Assembly (NCBI RefSeq): GCF_023373525.1
Contig: NZ_CP097218.1
Span: 620,001 to 684,000, forward strand
Reading direction: 5' to 3'
Source of the DNA: Brachybacterium kimchii
GTDB taxonomy: Bacteria > Actinomycetota > Actinomycetes > Actinomycetales > Dermabacteraceae
Length of the DNA stretch: 64,000 nt
Position 1 is the stretch's first letter. The number at the start of each line of letters is the position of its first letter. A program made the position numbers and the translations under genes. The notes below the pieces were generated by a model that was not told the origin of the DNA, did not search any database, and saw nothing but the letters and a program-made list of their open reading frames with translations. Below, in pieces: positions 8,678-16,580 of the stretch.

Positions 8678-9649
8678 GTGCGCGAAGACGGAGTGAGCCC
8701 TGTGGGAGCGGGGGAGCGGGATGCGTCGACCGACGGGCCGACTCCCGCTCCGGCGCACCTCGCCGAGCGCCTGGCAGGGGTCGACGCCGTGCTCCTGGAC
8801 ATCGACCACACACTCGTCGACACGGCCGCTGCCTTCGCCCGCGCCCTCGGCCGGTCGCTGATCCCGATGCTGAGGACGCGGCACCGCGCGTCCATGCAGG
8901 CCGGGAGCTCGGAGCTCGCCTCGGGCTCCGACGATCACGCGACGGGTACCGGCGACCGGGCGACGGGCGTCGACGAACAGGCGACGGGCGCCGACGGCCG
9001 CGCGGCGGGCGTCGACGACGGGGCGATCATCGCGCGCTGGTCGGCCGATCCGGGGGATCACTACCGCTCCTACACGCGGGGCGAGGTCCCCTACGCCGTC
9101 CAGCGCCACGCCCGGATCGACGAGATCGCGCACTGGCTGGGCCTCGCCTCCTTCTCGGACACCGAGTACGAGGCGTTCGCCCGTGCCTTCGACGCGGAGT
9201 TCATCCCCGCGTGCACTGCTTTCGAGGACGCCCGACCCGCCGTGCTCGCACTGCACGAGGCCGGGGTGTCCGTCGGCGCGGTCTCGAACGCTTCCCGCTT
9301 CCTGCAGGAGCGCAAGCTGGAGTCCGCGGGGCTCGCGGACGTCGTCCCGCTGCTCGTGACCGTCGAGACGTTCGGCGTGGGCAAGCCCGATCCGCGCGTC
9401 TTCCGCGAGGGCGCCCGCCTGCTCGGCGTCGATCCCGCCCGCGCCGCGTACGTGGGCGACGAGCCGGACGTGGACGCCCAGGCCGCAGCACTCGCAGGCC
9501 TTCGTGGCGTGCTTCTCAGGCGCCCCACCGACGAACGCTCCCTCGGGCACCGAGAACCGCGCCCTGACCAGCGCAGATACTGCGAGGTGGGAGACCTCAC
9601 AAGGGTCGCGGCCGCGATCGCTTTGCCGACGGGCACGCGGACCGGGTAA
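8678..9649 (+). CDS. HAD-superfamily hydrolase with a repeat insertion
   Basis: A 323-residue HAD phosphatase-like protein. Motif I is DIDHT (with preceding VLL), motif II is the SNAS region, and motifs III/IV are GKPDPRVFREGARLLG and YVGDEPDVDAQAA. The order matches subfamily I enzymes with a helical cap after motif I. In the cap region sits a four-copy heptapeptide repeat (8930-9013), absent from typical members and probably a surface loop. GTG start; an N-terminal tail of about 30 residues precedes motif I and may be shorter in reality. Substrate unknown. The 3' end overlaps the probable promoter of the tRNA genes. Confidence 0.8.
   Translation: MREDGVSPVGAGERDASTDGPTPAPAHLAERLAGVDAVLLDIDHTLVDTAAAFARALGRSLIPMLRTRHRASMQAGSSELASGSDDHATGTGDRATGVDEQATGADGRAAGVDDGAIIARWSADPGDHYRSYTRGEVPYAVQRHARIDEIAHWLGLASFSDTEYEAFARAFDAEFIPACTAFEDARPAVLALHEAGVSVGAVSNASRFLQERKLESAGLADVVPLLVTVETFGVGKPDPRVFREGARLLGVDPARAAYVGDEPDVDAQAAALAGLRGVLLRRPTDERSLGHREPRPDQRRYCEVGDLTRVAAAIALPTGTRTG
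8930..9013 (+). repeat. 21-bp in-frame tandem repeat in the HAD gene (4 units)
   Basis: Four diverged 21-base units encode DDHATGT, GDRATGV, DEQATGA and DGRAAGV, followed by DDGA. The period preserves frame. Confidence 0.85.
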
Positions 9650-9652
9650 TGT
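9623..9652 (+). promoter_or_regulatory. Probable promoter of the tRNA-Gln/tRNA-Glu genes
   Basis: TTGCCG (9623-9628), an 18-base spacer and TAATGT (9647-9652), placed about 60 bases before tRNA-Gln and overlapping the end of the HAD gene. Confidence 0.55.
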
Positions 9653-9711
9653 TCTATCTCGTTGCGGCACCCGCACCGCGGACCCCGGTCCTCGGAAAGG
9701 TGCTCTGACCT

Positions 9712-9783
9712 TGGGGTATGGTGTAATCGGCAACACGACGGTTTCTGGTACCGTTATTCTAGGTTCGAGTCCTGGTACCCCAG
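9712..9783 (+). tRNA. tRNA-Gln (anticodon CTG)
   Basis: A complete cloverleaf. Acceptor stem TGGGGTA pairs with TACCCCA, anticodon stem ACGGT/ACCGT closes loop TTCTGGT with CTG at 34-36, and the T arm carries GGTTCGAGTCC. CCA is not encoded. It reads CAG. Confidence 0.95.
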
Positions 9784-9821
9784 CGCTTCACCCTCGCTCA
9801 GGCGAGGAGTTCGAAGTCCGC

Positions 9822-9897
9822 GCCCCGTTCGTCTAGCGGCCCAGGACGTCGCCCTCTCACGGCGGTAACACCGGTTCAAATCCGGTACGGGGTACCA
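9822..9897 (+). tRNA. tRNA-Glu (anticodon CTC), copy 1, CCA encoded
   Basis: Acceptor GCCCCGT/ACGGGGT (first pair G-T), anticodon loop CTCTCAC with CTC, T arm CCGGTTCAAATCCGG. The mature 73 bases end at 9894 and genomic CCA follows. It differs from copy 2 at one D-loop base (CCCAGG here, CCTAGG there). Confidence 0.95.
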
Positions 9898-10036
9898 GCA
9901 GATCCTCGATCTGCGGCAGGTCCAGCACCTGCATCGCGGTCCTCGGGATCGCATCTCGGAACCATGACCTGCGCGTCGGGTCATCGCTCCGGACCGTCGA
10001 TCCTCGGATCGGCAGCTGATCTTCTGATCAGCACAG
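9898..10036 (+). other. Spacer between the two tRNA-Glu genes
   Basis: 139 bases with no gene. It contains a short hairpin (GCTGATC-TTCT-GATCAGC, about 10012-10032) and several GATC-rich words. Nothing else recognised. Confidence 0.6.
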
Positions 10037-10109
10037 GCCCCGTTCGTCTAGCGGCCTAGGACGTCGCCCTCTCACGGCGGTAACACCGGTTCAAATCCGG
10101 TACGGGGTA
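10037..10109 (+). tRNA. tRNA-Glu (anticodon CTC), copy 2, no CCA
   Basis: The same cloverleaf as copy 1 with one D-loop change. The base after the discriminator is followed by CGA, so CCA must be added by the nucleotidyltransferase. A strong terminator starts 10 bases later. Confidence 0.95.
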
Positions 10110-10119
10110 CGAGCAAGGA

Positions 10120-10159
10120 CAGAAGGAGCCGGCATCCACGCGGATGCCGGCTCCTTCTG
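10120..10159 (+). terminator. Terminator of the tRNA genes
   Basis: An 18-bp perfect stem (10120-10137 with 10142-10159) around an ACGC loop, directly after tRNA-Glu copy 2. No T-run follows. Confidence 0.85.
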
Positions 10160-10201
10160 CGTGCGGGGCGGTCGCTTGCCGGCTCCACCTGCGTGCGGGG
10201 C
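10145..10201 (+). repeat. 25-bp direct repeat beginning in the terminator arm
   Basis: 10145-10169 and 10177-10201 agree at 23 of 25 bases (TGCCGGCTCC-NN-CTGCGTGCGGGGC), 32 bases apart. The second copy looks like a partial duplication of the terminator's 3' arm plus flank. Confidence 0.85.
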
Positions 10202-10219
10202 AGACGGTCGTGTTGTGGA

Positions 10220-10275
10220 GCGGTGTATACGGGACATCTCTGCCAGATATGGCAGAGATGTCCCGTATACGCCGC
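10220..10275. repeat. Long perfect inverted repeat with 6-base loop
   Basis: A perfect 20-bp stem (10225-10244 with 10251-10270) around loop AGATAT, extended outward by five more pairs including one G-T. It lies in the 311-base convergent gap between tRNA-Glu copy 2 and ltbR. No T-run. It could be the ltbR terminator, a protein-binding palindrome or a repeat element. The rest of the gap up to 10420 shows nothing else. Confidence 0.85.
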
Positions 10276-10420
10276 CCCGTGACACTGCCGCCAGAGACGC
10301 TATTTCCGCCAGAGACCCCACCGCCGCCCGGCGACAGTGCCGCCCCGTGGCGGCGCCGCCCCGCGACAGCGAGCACCGCCCACGAGAGGGCCACCCCGCC
10401 CGCGACCGCTCCGCCCCGAC

Positions 10421-11155
10421 TCAGCCCCCCGCGCGGCGCAGGACTTCGCTGAGGTGGTTGGCGGAGCTGATCACGGCGGCGGCGTGCAGGCGGCCGGGCT
10501 GTCGGGTGATGCGCTCGAGCGGGCCCGAGACGCTCAGGGCTGCGATCACGCGCCCGCCCGGGCCGCGCACCGGGGCCGAGACGGAGCCGACGCCCGCCTC
10601 GCGCTCACCGATGGACTGGGCCCAGCCGCGGCGCCTGACCGCGGAGAGCATGGTCGCGGTGAAGCGGGCGCCGTGGAGACCGCGGTGCAGGCGGTCCGGC
10701 TCCTCCCAGGCCAGCAGGATCTGGGCGGCCGAGCCGGCCTTCATCGTCAAGGTGGACCCGAGCGGCACGGAGTCGCGCAGGCCGATGGGCGGCTCGGCGC
10801 TCGCCACGCAGATGCGGTGGTCGCCCTGGCGGCGGTAGAGCTGGGCGGACTCGCCCGTGTGGTCGCGCAGCGCGGTGAGCACGGGGCCCGCGGCGGCGAG
10901 CAGACGGTCCTCGCCCGCGGCGGCGGAGAGCTCCCCGAGGCGGGGCCCCAGGATGAAACGACCCTGCATGTCGCGCGCCACCAGGCGATGATGCTCCAGT
11001 GCCACCGCGAGGCGATGGGCCGTGGGGCGGGCCAGTCCCGTGGACTGGACGAGCTGGGCGAGGGTCGCAGGGCCTGCTTCGAGGGCTCCGAGGACGGTTG
11101 CGGCCTTGTCGAGCACGCCGACGCCGCTTCCGCCCTCCTCCGTGGTGGTGTCCAT
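10421..11155 (-). CDS. ltbR: IclR-family regulator of leucine biosynthesis (LtbR/NdgR type)
   Basis: A 244-residue dimeric DNA-binding protein. The N-terminal winged helix-turn-helix (about residues 12-70, with [18 protein letters not shown]) is followed by the IclR effector-binding domain with [19 protein letters not shown] and [19 protein letters not shown]. Its place divergent from leuCD is the conserved position of LtbR of Corynebacterium and NdgR of Streptomyces, known regulators of leuCD; that identity is inferred from context. The start is fixed by a textbook leaderless promoter, so it is probably made at a steady level and may repress itself from the shared intergenic region. The ligand is not readable. 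Confidence 0.9.
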   Translation of the reverse strand: MDTTTEEGGSGVGVLDKAATVLGALEAGPATLAQLVQSTGLARPTAHRLAVALEHHRLVARDMQGRFILGPRLGELSAAAGEDRLLAAAGPVLTALRDHTGESAQLYRRQGDHRICVASAEPPIGLRDSVPLGSTLTMKAGSAAQILLAWEEPDRLHRGLHGARFTATMLSAVRRRGWAQSIGEREAGVGSVSAPVRGPGGRVIAALSVSGPLERITRQPGRLHAAAVISSANHLSEVLRRAGG

Positions 11156-11161
11156 GCTCCG

Positions 11162-11190
11162 ATATTGCCGTCTTATTTGTTGAGACGCAA
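11162..11190 (-). promoter_or_regulatory. Leaderless promoter of ltbR, overlapping a candidate operator
   Basis: On the minus strand TTGCGT, a 17-base spacer and CAATAT end six bases before the ATG. The plus strand over the -35 reads GTTGAGACGCAAG (TTG-N5-CAA), a small inverted repeat placed to control both ltbR and leuC. The rest of the 227-base gap to leuC is GC-rich with several CGTCGGCCC words. Confidence 0.6.
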
Positions 11191-11382
11191 GTGCGCAGCG
11201 GCATTTCCCTCGCGACGATTGCAGTGTTCCGGCCGAGCGTCGGTGCGTGCGACGACTTCGTCGGCCCCCGGGCCGTCGGGCCCGTCGGCCCGCACCGAAC
11301 CCGCACCGGAGGCCGACCCGGCATCGTGCCGGACCTCATCCGGCGCGGACGCCGGATGATCACGAGGGAAGGAAGAGGAGCC

Positions 11383-12855
11383 ATGGCGAGCACGCTCGCG
11401 GAGAAGGTGTGGAAGGACCATGTGGTGCGCCGGGGAGAGAACGGCGAGCCCGACCTGCTCTACATCGACCTCCAGCTCCTCCACGAGGTGACCAGTCCCC
11501 AGGCCTTCGACGGGCTGCGCCAGGAGGGCCGCGACCTGCGCCGCGTGGACCAGACCATCGCGACCGAGGACCACAACACCCCTACGGTCGACATCGACAA
11601 GCCGATCGCCGACATCACCTCCCGCACCCAGATCGACACCCTGCGCCGCAACGCCGAGGAGTACGGCGTGCGCATCCACTCCCTGGGCGACAGGGAGCAG
11701 GGCATCGTGCACGTCGTCGGCCCGCAGCTGGGGCTCACCATGCCGGGCATCACCGTGGTCTGCGGCGACTCGCACACCTCCACGCACGGCGCCTTCGGTG
11801 CGCTCGCCTTCGGCATCGGCACCAGCGAGGTCGAGCACGTGATGGCGACCCAGACGCTGCCGCTCGCCCCCTTCAAGACCATGGCGATCACCGTGGACGG
11901 CACCCTCAAGCCGGGCGTGAGCGCGAAGGACATCATCCTCGCGGTGATCGCGAAGATCGGCACCGGCGGCGGCGCGGGCTACGTGCTCGAGTACCGCGGC
12001 GAGGCGATCCGCAGCCTCTCCATGGAGGGCCGGATGACCATCTGCAACATGTCGATCGAGGCCGGCGCCCGCGCGGGCATGGTCGCCCCCGACGAGACCA
12101 CCTTCGAGTACGTCAAGGGCCGTCCCCACGCCCCGGAGGGCGAGCTGTGGGATGAGGCCGTCGAGTACTGGAGGTCGCTGCGCACCGATGAGGGCGCGGC
12201 CTTCGACGCGGAGGTCGTGATCGACGCCGACGAGCTCGAGCCGTTCGTCACCTGGGGCACGAACCCCGGGCAGGGCCTGCCGCTGTCGGCCGCGGTCCCC
12301 GCGCCCGAGGACTTCACGGACGACACCTCGCGGGCGAGCGCCGAGAGCGCTCTGAAGTACATGGACCTGGTGCCCGGCACGCCGCTCAAGGACATCCGCG
12401 TGGACACCGTGTTCATGGGTTCGTGCACGAACTCGCGCATCGAGGACCTGCGGGCCTTCGTGGACGTGATCCGCGGGCGCAGCAAGGACCCGGACGTGCG
12501 GGTGATGGTGGTGCCCGGTTCGGCGCGCGTGAAGCTGCAGGCCGAGCAGGAGGGCCTGGACCGCGAGATCCTCGCCTTCGGCGCCGAGTGGCGTCAGGCC
12601 GGCTGCTCCATGTGCCTGGGCATGAACCCCGATCAGCTCGCGCCGGGGGAGCGCTGCGCGTCGACCTCGAACCGCAACTTCGAGGGCAGGCAGGGCAAGG
12701 GAGGCCGCACCCACCTGGTCTCCCCGGTGGTCGCCGCGGCGACCGCGGTGCGCGGCACCCTGAGCTCCCCGTCGGACCTCGAGCCCGTCGACCCCGCGGC
12801 CGAGCCGCCCCGCGCCGAGCGCGTGCCGCTCCCGGGCGGACTGCGCATCGCCTGA
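11383..12855 (+). CDS. leuC: 3-isopropylmalate dehydratase large subunit
   Basis: The 490-residue aconitase-family subunit that isomerises 2- to 3-isopropylmalate in leucine synthesis, working with LeuD. Iron-sulfur ligands are in [12 protein letters not shown] and CSMCLGMN, and the aconitase blocks [19 protein letters not shown] and [18 protein letters not shown] are intact. Length is normal; a C-terminal Pro-rich tail is slightly long. ATG with GGAAGAGGAG just upstream. leuD follows after 48 bases. Probably controlled by the divergent IclR gene. Confidence 0.97.
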   Translation: MASTLAEKVWKDHVVRRGENGEPDLLYIDLQLLHEVTSPQAFDGLRQEGRDLRRVDQTIATEDHNTPTVDIDKPIADITSRTQIDTLRRNAEEYGVRIHSLGDREQGIVHVVGPQLGLTMPGITVVCGDSHTSTHGAFGALAFGIGTSEVEHVMATQTLPLAPFKTMAITVDGTLKPGVSAKDIILAVIAKIGTGGGAGYVLEYRGEAIRSLSMEGRMTICNMSIEAGARAGMVAPDETTFEYVKGRPHAPEGELWDEAVEYWRSLRTDEGAAFDAEVVIDADELEPFVTWGTNPGQGLPLSAAVPAPEDFTDDTSRASAESALKYMDLVPGTPLKDIRVDTVFMGSCTNSRIEDLRAFVDVIRGRSKDPDVRVMVVPGSARVKLQAEQEGLDREILAFGAEWRQAGCSMCLGMNPDQLAPGERCASTSNRNFEGRQGKGGRTHLVSPVVAAATAVRGTLSSPSDLEPVDPAAEPPRAERVPLPGGLRIA

Positions 12856-12903
12856 GCGCGAGCACACATCGGCCGACGACCCACGAGCGAGGAAGCACAG
12901 ACC

Positions 12904-13509
12904 ATGGAGAAGTTCACCACCCACAGCGGCGTCGGCGTCCCGCTGCGCCGCAGCAACGTCGACACCGACCAGATCATCCCCGCCGTCTACCTCAAGCGGG
13001 TCACCAAGACAGGCTTCGACGACGGACTCTTCGTCAACTGGCGCAAGGACCCCGATTTCATCCTGAACCAGGAGCCCTACTCCCACGGCTCGGTGCTCGT
13101 GGCCGGCTCCGACTTCGGCACCGGCTCCTCCCGCGAGCACGCCGTCTGGGCGCTGCGCGACTACGGCTTCAAGGCCGTGCTCTCGAGCCGCTTCGCCGAG
13201 ATCTTCCGCGGCAACGCCGGCAAGCAGGGCCTGGTCGCGGCCAAGCTCTCCCAGGACGACATCGAGCAGCTGTGGAAGATCCTCGAGGAGGCGCCGGGCA
13301 CACAGATCACCGTCGACCTCGAGAACCAGCAGGTCCATGCGGCCGACGCCACCTTCCGCTTCGACATCGACCAGTACACCCGCTGGCGCCTCATGGAGGG
13401 CCTGGACGACGTGGGCCTGACCCTGCGCCACGAGGCCGACATCTCCGCGTTCGAGGAGAGGCGCCCGCGCTGGATGCCCAAGACGCTGCCCGCGCGCGCC
13501 GCGGACTGA
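12904..13509 (+). CDS. leuD: 3-isopropylmalate dehydratase small subunit
   Basis: A 201-residue swivel-domain subunit that completes the LeuCD enzyme. Motifs are [18 protein letters not shown] near the N-terminus, [18 protein letters not shown] (substrate contact) and FGDGL-equivalent [11 protein letters not shown]. Length is normal. GAGGAAGC upstream of the ATG. Co-transcribed with leuC. Confidence 0.97.
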   Translation: MEKFTTHSGVGVPLRRSNVDTDQIIPAVYLKRVTKTGFDDGLFVNWRKDPDFILNQEPYSHGSVLVAGSDFGTGSSREHAVWALRDYGFKAVLSSRFAEIFRGNAGKQGLVAAKLSQDDIEQLWKILEEAPGTQITVDLENQQVHAADATFRFDIDQYTRWRLMEGLDDVGLTLRHEADISAFEERRPRWMPKTLPARAAD

Positions 13510-13548
13510 GCAGCGGCCGACGTCCAGCCCCGCCACATCGCCCTCCGG

Positions 13549-13589
13549 TACTCTGTCGGGATCGGAGGACGGACCCCGCCCGGGGGTCC
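13549..13589 (+). promoter_or_regulatory. murA promoter -10 and leader hairpin
   Basis: TACTCT (13549-13554) would start a transcript near 13561. The 50-base leader contains a 7-bp GC hairpin (GGACCCC at 13571-13577, GGGGTCC at 13583-13589) ending about 20 bases before the murA ATG. The hairpin may affect translation or be incidental. Confidence 0.45.
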
Positions 13590-13610
13590 CCGGAACGCTT
13601 CAAGGACGAT

Positions 13611-14927
13611 ATGACCTCGACATTCCACGTGCGCGGAGGGCGCCCGCTCAACGGTGACATCACCGTGCGCGGCGCCAAGAACCTCGTCTCCAAGGCGATG
13701 GTGGCGGCGCTGCTGGGCGAGGAGCCCAGCCTGCTGCGGTCCGTGCCCGACATCCGCGACGTGCAGATCGTCGCGGATCTGCTCAGGGTCCACGGCGTGA
13801 AGATCGAGCGCGACGTCGAGGCGGGCCTGATCCGCATGGACCCCTCGAACGTCGAGCGCGCGCACGCCACCGAGATCGACGCGCACGCGGGCAGCTCGCG
13901 GATCCCGATCCTGTTCTGCGGCCCGCTGCTGCACCGCCTGGGCGAGGCGATCATCCCCGACCTGGGCGGCTGCCGCATCGGCGACCGCCCCATCAACTAC
14001 CACCTCGACGTGCTGCGCGAGTTCGGCGCCCACGTGGACAAGCGCGAGCTGGGCATCCACATCACCGCGCCGAACGGGCTCAAGGGCACGAAGATCCATC
14101 TCGAGTACCCGAGCGTCGGCGCGACCGAGCAGGTGCTGCTGACGGCCGTGCGCGCCGAGGGCCTCACCGAGCTCACCAACGCGGCCGTCGAGCCGGAGAT
14201 CGAGGACCTCATCGCCGTCCTGCAGAAGATGGGCGCGCTCATCACCCTGCAGACGGACCGCACCATCACGATCGAGGGCGTCGAGCGCCTCGGCGGCTAC
14301 GAGCACGTGGCGATCCCCGACCGCATCGAGGCGGCCAGCTGGGCCTGCGCGGCGCTCGTGACCAAGGGCGACGTCTTCGTGCGCAACGCCCAGCAGAAGC
14401 CGATGTCCACGTTCCTCAACGTGTTCCGCCGGATCGGCGGCGGGCTGGACATCACCGAGGAGGGCATCCGCTTCTTCCGGCCCGACGAGCCGCTGCGCTC
14501 GATCGCCATGGAGACCGACGTCCACCCCGGCTTCATGACCGACTGGCAGCAGCCGCTCGTCGTCGCGCTCACCCAGGCCGAGGGCATCTCCATCGTGCAC
14601 GAGACCGTCTACGAGAACCGCCTGGGCTTCACCCGGGCCCTCAACGACATGGGCGCCCGCATCCAGGTCTACCGCGAATGCCTGGGCGGCTCGAGCTGCC
14701 GCTTCGGCTGGCGCAACTTCAACCACTCGGCCGTGATCTCCGGGCCCCAGGAGCTGCACGGGGCCGACATCACCGTTCCCGACCTGCGCGGCGGGTTCTC
14801 GTACCTCATCGCCGCGCTCGGCGCCGACGGCGTCAGCTCGATCCACGGCATCGACCTCATCGACCGCGGCTACGAGGCCTTCCGCGACAAGCTCACGGCG
14901 CTCGGCGCCGAGTACTGGGAGGACTGA
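13611..14927 (+). CDS. murA: UDP-N-acetylglucosamine 1-carboxyvinyltransferase
   Basis: A 438-residue EPSP-synthase-fold enzyme that transfers enolpyruvate to UDP-GlcNAc, the first committed step of peptidoglycan synthesis. The N-terminus FHVRGGRPLNGDITVRGAKN, the PEP-binding loop GGCRIGDRPINYH and C-terminal DLRGGFSYLIAAL are clear. The loop holds Cys, the residue alkylated by fosfomycin; mycobacteria carry Asp there, so this organism's enzyme should be fosfomycin-sensitive by that criterion (inference). ATG with AAGGA five bases upstream. First gene of the murA-DUF-gpsA run. Confidence 0.95.
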   Translation: MTSTFHVRGGRPLNGDITVRGAKNLVSKAMVAALLGEEPSLLRSVPDIRDVQIVADLLRVHGVKIERDVEAGLIRMDPSNVERAHATEIDAHAGSSRIPILFCGPLLHRLGEAIIPDLGGCRIGDRPINYHLDVLREFGAHVDKRELGIHITAPNGLKGTKIHLEYPSVGATEQVLLTAVRAEGLTELTNAAVEPEIEDLIAVLQKMGALITLQTDRTITIEGVERLGGYEHVAIPDRIEAASWACAALVTKGDVFVRNAQQKPMSTFLNVFRRIGGGLDITEEGIRFFRPDEPLRSIAMETDVHPGFMTDWQQPLVVALTQAEGISIVHETVYENRLGFTRALNDMGARIQVYRECLGGSSCRFGWRNFNHSAVISGPQELHGADITVPDLRGGFSYLIAALGADGVSSIHGIDLIDRGYEAFRDKLTALGAEYWED

Positions 14928-14935
14928 GAGGACGC

Positions 14936-15568
14936 ATGAGCGAGCAGCACGACGACATCCTCGAGGGCACGACCGTCGACCGCACGCCCGGGGACCGCGC
15001 GTCCGAGGATCGCGGCGACGGGGTGACGAGCGCGGCGGCGAGCTCGCTCGCGCTGCGTGACATCCCCGTGCCCGACTACTGCGATGTGGTGATCGTCCCC
15101 ACCCGCGGGGTCGACGTCGAGGACCCGCGCGTGTGGGCGGAGGCGATCTTCTCCCACGAGAACACGCCGCTGGGCACGCGCGGTCTGCGCGCCCTGCGCG
15201 ACGAGGCCGTGCGCCTGTTCGACATGGTCCCTCCGCCCGAGAAGCAGTACGTGACCGACGAGGTCCGCGGCAGCGAGGCGCTGATCAAGGACGACGACCA
15301 GAACCTCTCGGTGCGGATCGGCGTGGCGCTCCTGCCCGGCGGCGAGCTGCTGCAGGTCACCACGGCCGTGAAGTACCGCTCGGTCCGCGGCCGCATCGCC
15401 TTCGCGCCGCGGCGCATGATGCACGCGGCGGCCGTCAACGCGCTCGCCCGGCGTGCGCCCGCGACCGTGCGCCGCCGTGCGCTCGGACCCCGCACCACCG
15501 GCCCGCGCACCGTCACCGACCGTGCGCCCCGTCGGGCCCTCGGCCGCGGCAGGTTCCTCGGCCGATGA
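14936..15568 (+). CDS. Conserved hypothetical protein between murA and gpsA (DUF2867-like)
   Basis: A 210-residue protein without signal peptide. A variable acidic N-terminus (1-45) precedes a conserved-looking domain: DYCDVVIVPTRGVDVEDPRVW, then FDMVPPPEKQYVTDEVRGSE, then QVTTAVKYRSVRGRIAFAP. From memory this resembles the DUF2867 group, but I am not certain. The C-terminal 40 residues are Arg-rich, a possible nucleic-acid or membrane-phospholipid contact. Eight bases after murA and overlapping gpsA by ATGA, so it is translated with them. In many actinobacteria a plsC-type acyltransferase occupies this slot; no HX4D acyltransferase motif is visible here. Confidence 0.75.
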   Translation: MSEQHDDILEGTTVDRTPGDRASEDRGDGVTSAAASSLALRDIPVPDYCDVVIVPTRGVDVEDPRVWAEAIFSHENTPLGTRGLRALRDEAVRLFDMVPPPEKQYVTDEVRGSEALIKDDDQNLSVRIGVALLPGGELLQVTTAVKYRSVRGRIAFAPRRMMHAAAVNALARRAPATVRRRALGPRTTGPRTVTDRAPRRALGRGRFLGR

Positions 15569-16566
15569 CCCGCATCGCCGTGCTCGGCGCCGGCAGCTGG
15601 GGGAGCACCTTCTCGCTCGTCCTCGCCGACGCCGGTTGCGAGGTCGTCCTCTGGGCGCGGCGCGAGGAGACCGCCCGCGAGATCCGCGACCACGGGGCCA
15701 ACCCCTCGTATCTCGGCGATGTCCGTCTGCCCGAGCGGGTCACCGCCACCTCCGAGATCGACGAGGCGCTCGACGGGGTCGACGGAGTGGTCCTCGCCCT
15801 GCCCGCCCAGAGCCTCCGCGAGAACCTCTCCGCCTGGCGCGCGGGAGGCAGCACGCTGCCCGCGGTCCCCGTGCTCTCGCTCGCCAAGGGCATCGAGCGC
15901 GGCACCGACCTGCGCATGAGCCAGGTGATCGCCGAGGCGGGAGAGGTCGACCCGCAGCGCGTCGCCGTGCTGTCCGGTCCGAACCTCGCCGTGGAGATCG
16001 CCCGGCGCCAGCCGTGCGCGAGCGTCATCGCCGCGCACGACGAGCAGCTCGCGCGCATGGTCGCGACCTGGTGCGCCGCCCCCTCCTTCCGCCCGTACAC
16101 CTCGCAGGACGTCATCGGCGTCGAGGTCGCCGGAGCGGTCAAGAACGTCATCGCGATCGCCGTCGGCGCCGCCGCGGGGCTCGGCTACGGCGACAACGCC
16201 CGTGCGAGCCTCATCACCCGCGGTCTCGCCGAGATCACCCGCCTGGGCGTCGCCGTGGGCGGGCAGGCGAGCACCTTCGCGGGACTCGCGGGGATGGGCG
16301 ATCTCGTCGCCACCTGCGCCTCCCCGCTCTCGCGCAACCACCGCATGGGCCACGCGCTGGGACGGGGACTGGACGTCGAGGCGGCCGCCGCCGAGGTGGG
16401 CCAGACCGCCGAGGGCGTCGCCACCGCGCGCGCCGTGGACGAGACCGCCCGCAGGCTCGGGATCGACATGCCGATCACGCGCGGCGTCGTCGACGTCGTC
16501 GATCACGGAGTCCCGATCGAGCAGGTCACCACGGCGTTGCTCGCACGCTCCGTCCGACCCGAGTGA
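15565..16566 (+). CDS. gpsA: Glycerol-3-phosphate dehydrogenase [NAD(P)+]
   Basis: A 333-residue cytoplasmic enzyme that reduces dihydroxyacetone phosphate to sn-glycerol 3-phosphate for phospholipid synthesis. The N-terminal nucleotide-binding motif is VLGAGSWGST; SGPNLAVEIARRQP, GAVKNVIAIAVGAAAGLGYGDN and GMGDLVATCASPLSRN are family blocks, with Lys of AGAVKN catalytic. Length is normal. The ATG overlaps the preceding stop (ATGA). Confidence 0.96.
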   Translation: MTRIAVLGAGSWGSTFSLVLADAGCEVVLWARREETAREIRDHGANPSYLGDVRLPERVTATSEIDEALDGVDGVVLALPAQSLRENLSAWRAGGSTLPAVPVLSLAKGIERGTDLRMSQVIAEAGEVDPQRVAVLSGPNLAVEIARRQPCASVIAAHDEQLARMVATWCAAPSFRPYTSQDVIGVEVAGAVKNVIAIAVGAAAGLGYGDNARASLITRGLAEITRLGVAVGGQASTFAGLAGMGDLVATCASPLSRNHRMGHALGRGLDVEAAAAEVGQTAEGVATARAVDETARRLGIDMPITRGVVDVVDHGVPIEQVTTALLARSVRPE

Positions 16567-16567
16567 C

Positions 16568-16573
16568 TACTCT
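16568..16573 (+). promoter_or_regulatory. Leaderless -10 of ddl
   Basis: TACTCT, seven bases (CGACCCC), then ATG at 16581. It starts right at the gpsA stop codon and gives ddl its own transcript besides read-through. Confidence 0.7.
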
Positions 16574-16580
16574 CGACCCC

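Noticed and set aside
10144..10452. Open frames reading through the 10220-10275 palindrome on both strands
   Set aside because: The similar peptides from both strands are explained by the palindrome itself; no binding site or homology.
11173..13536. Minus-strand frame of 787 codons opposite leuCD
   Set aside because: leuC and leuD motifs on the plus strand are unambiguous; the antisense frame has no recognisable domain.
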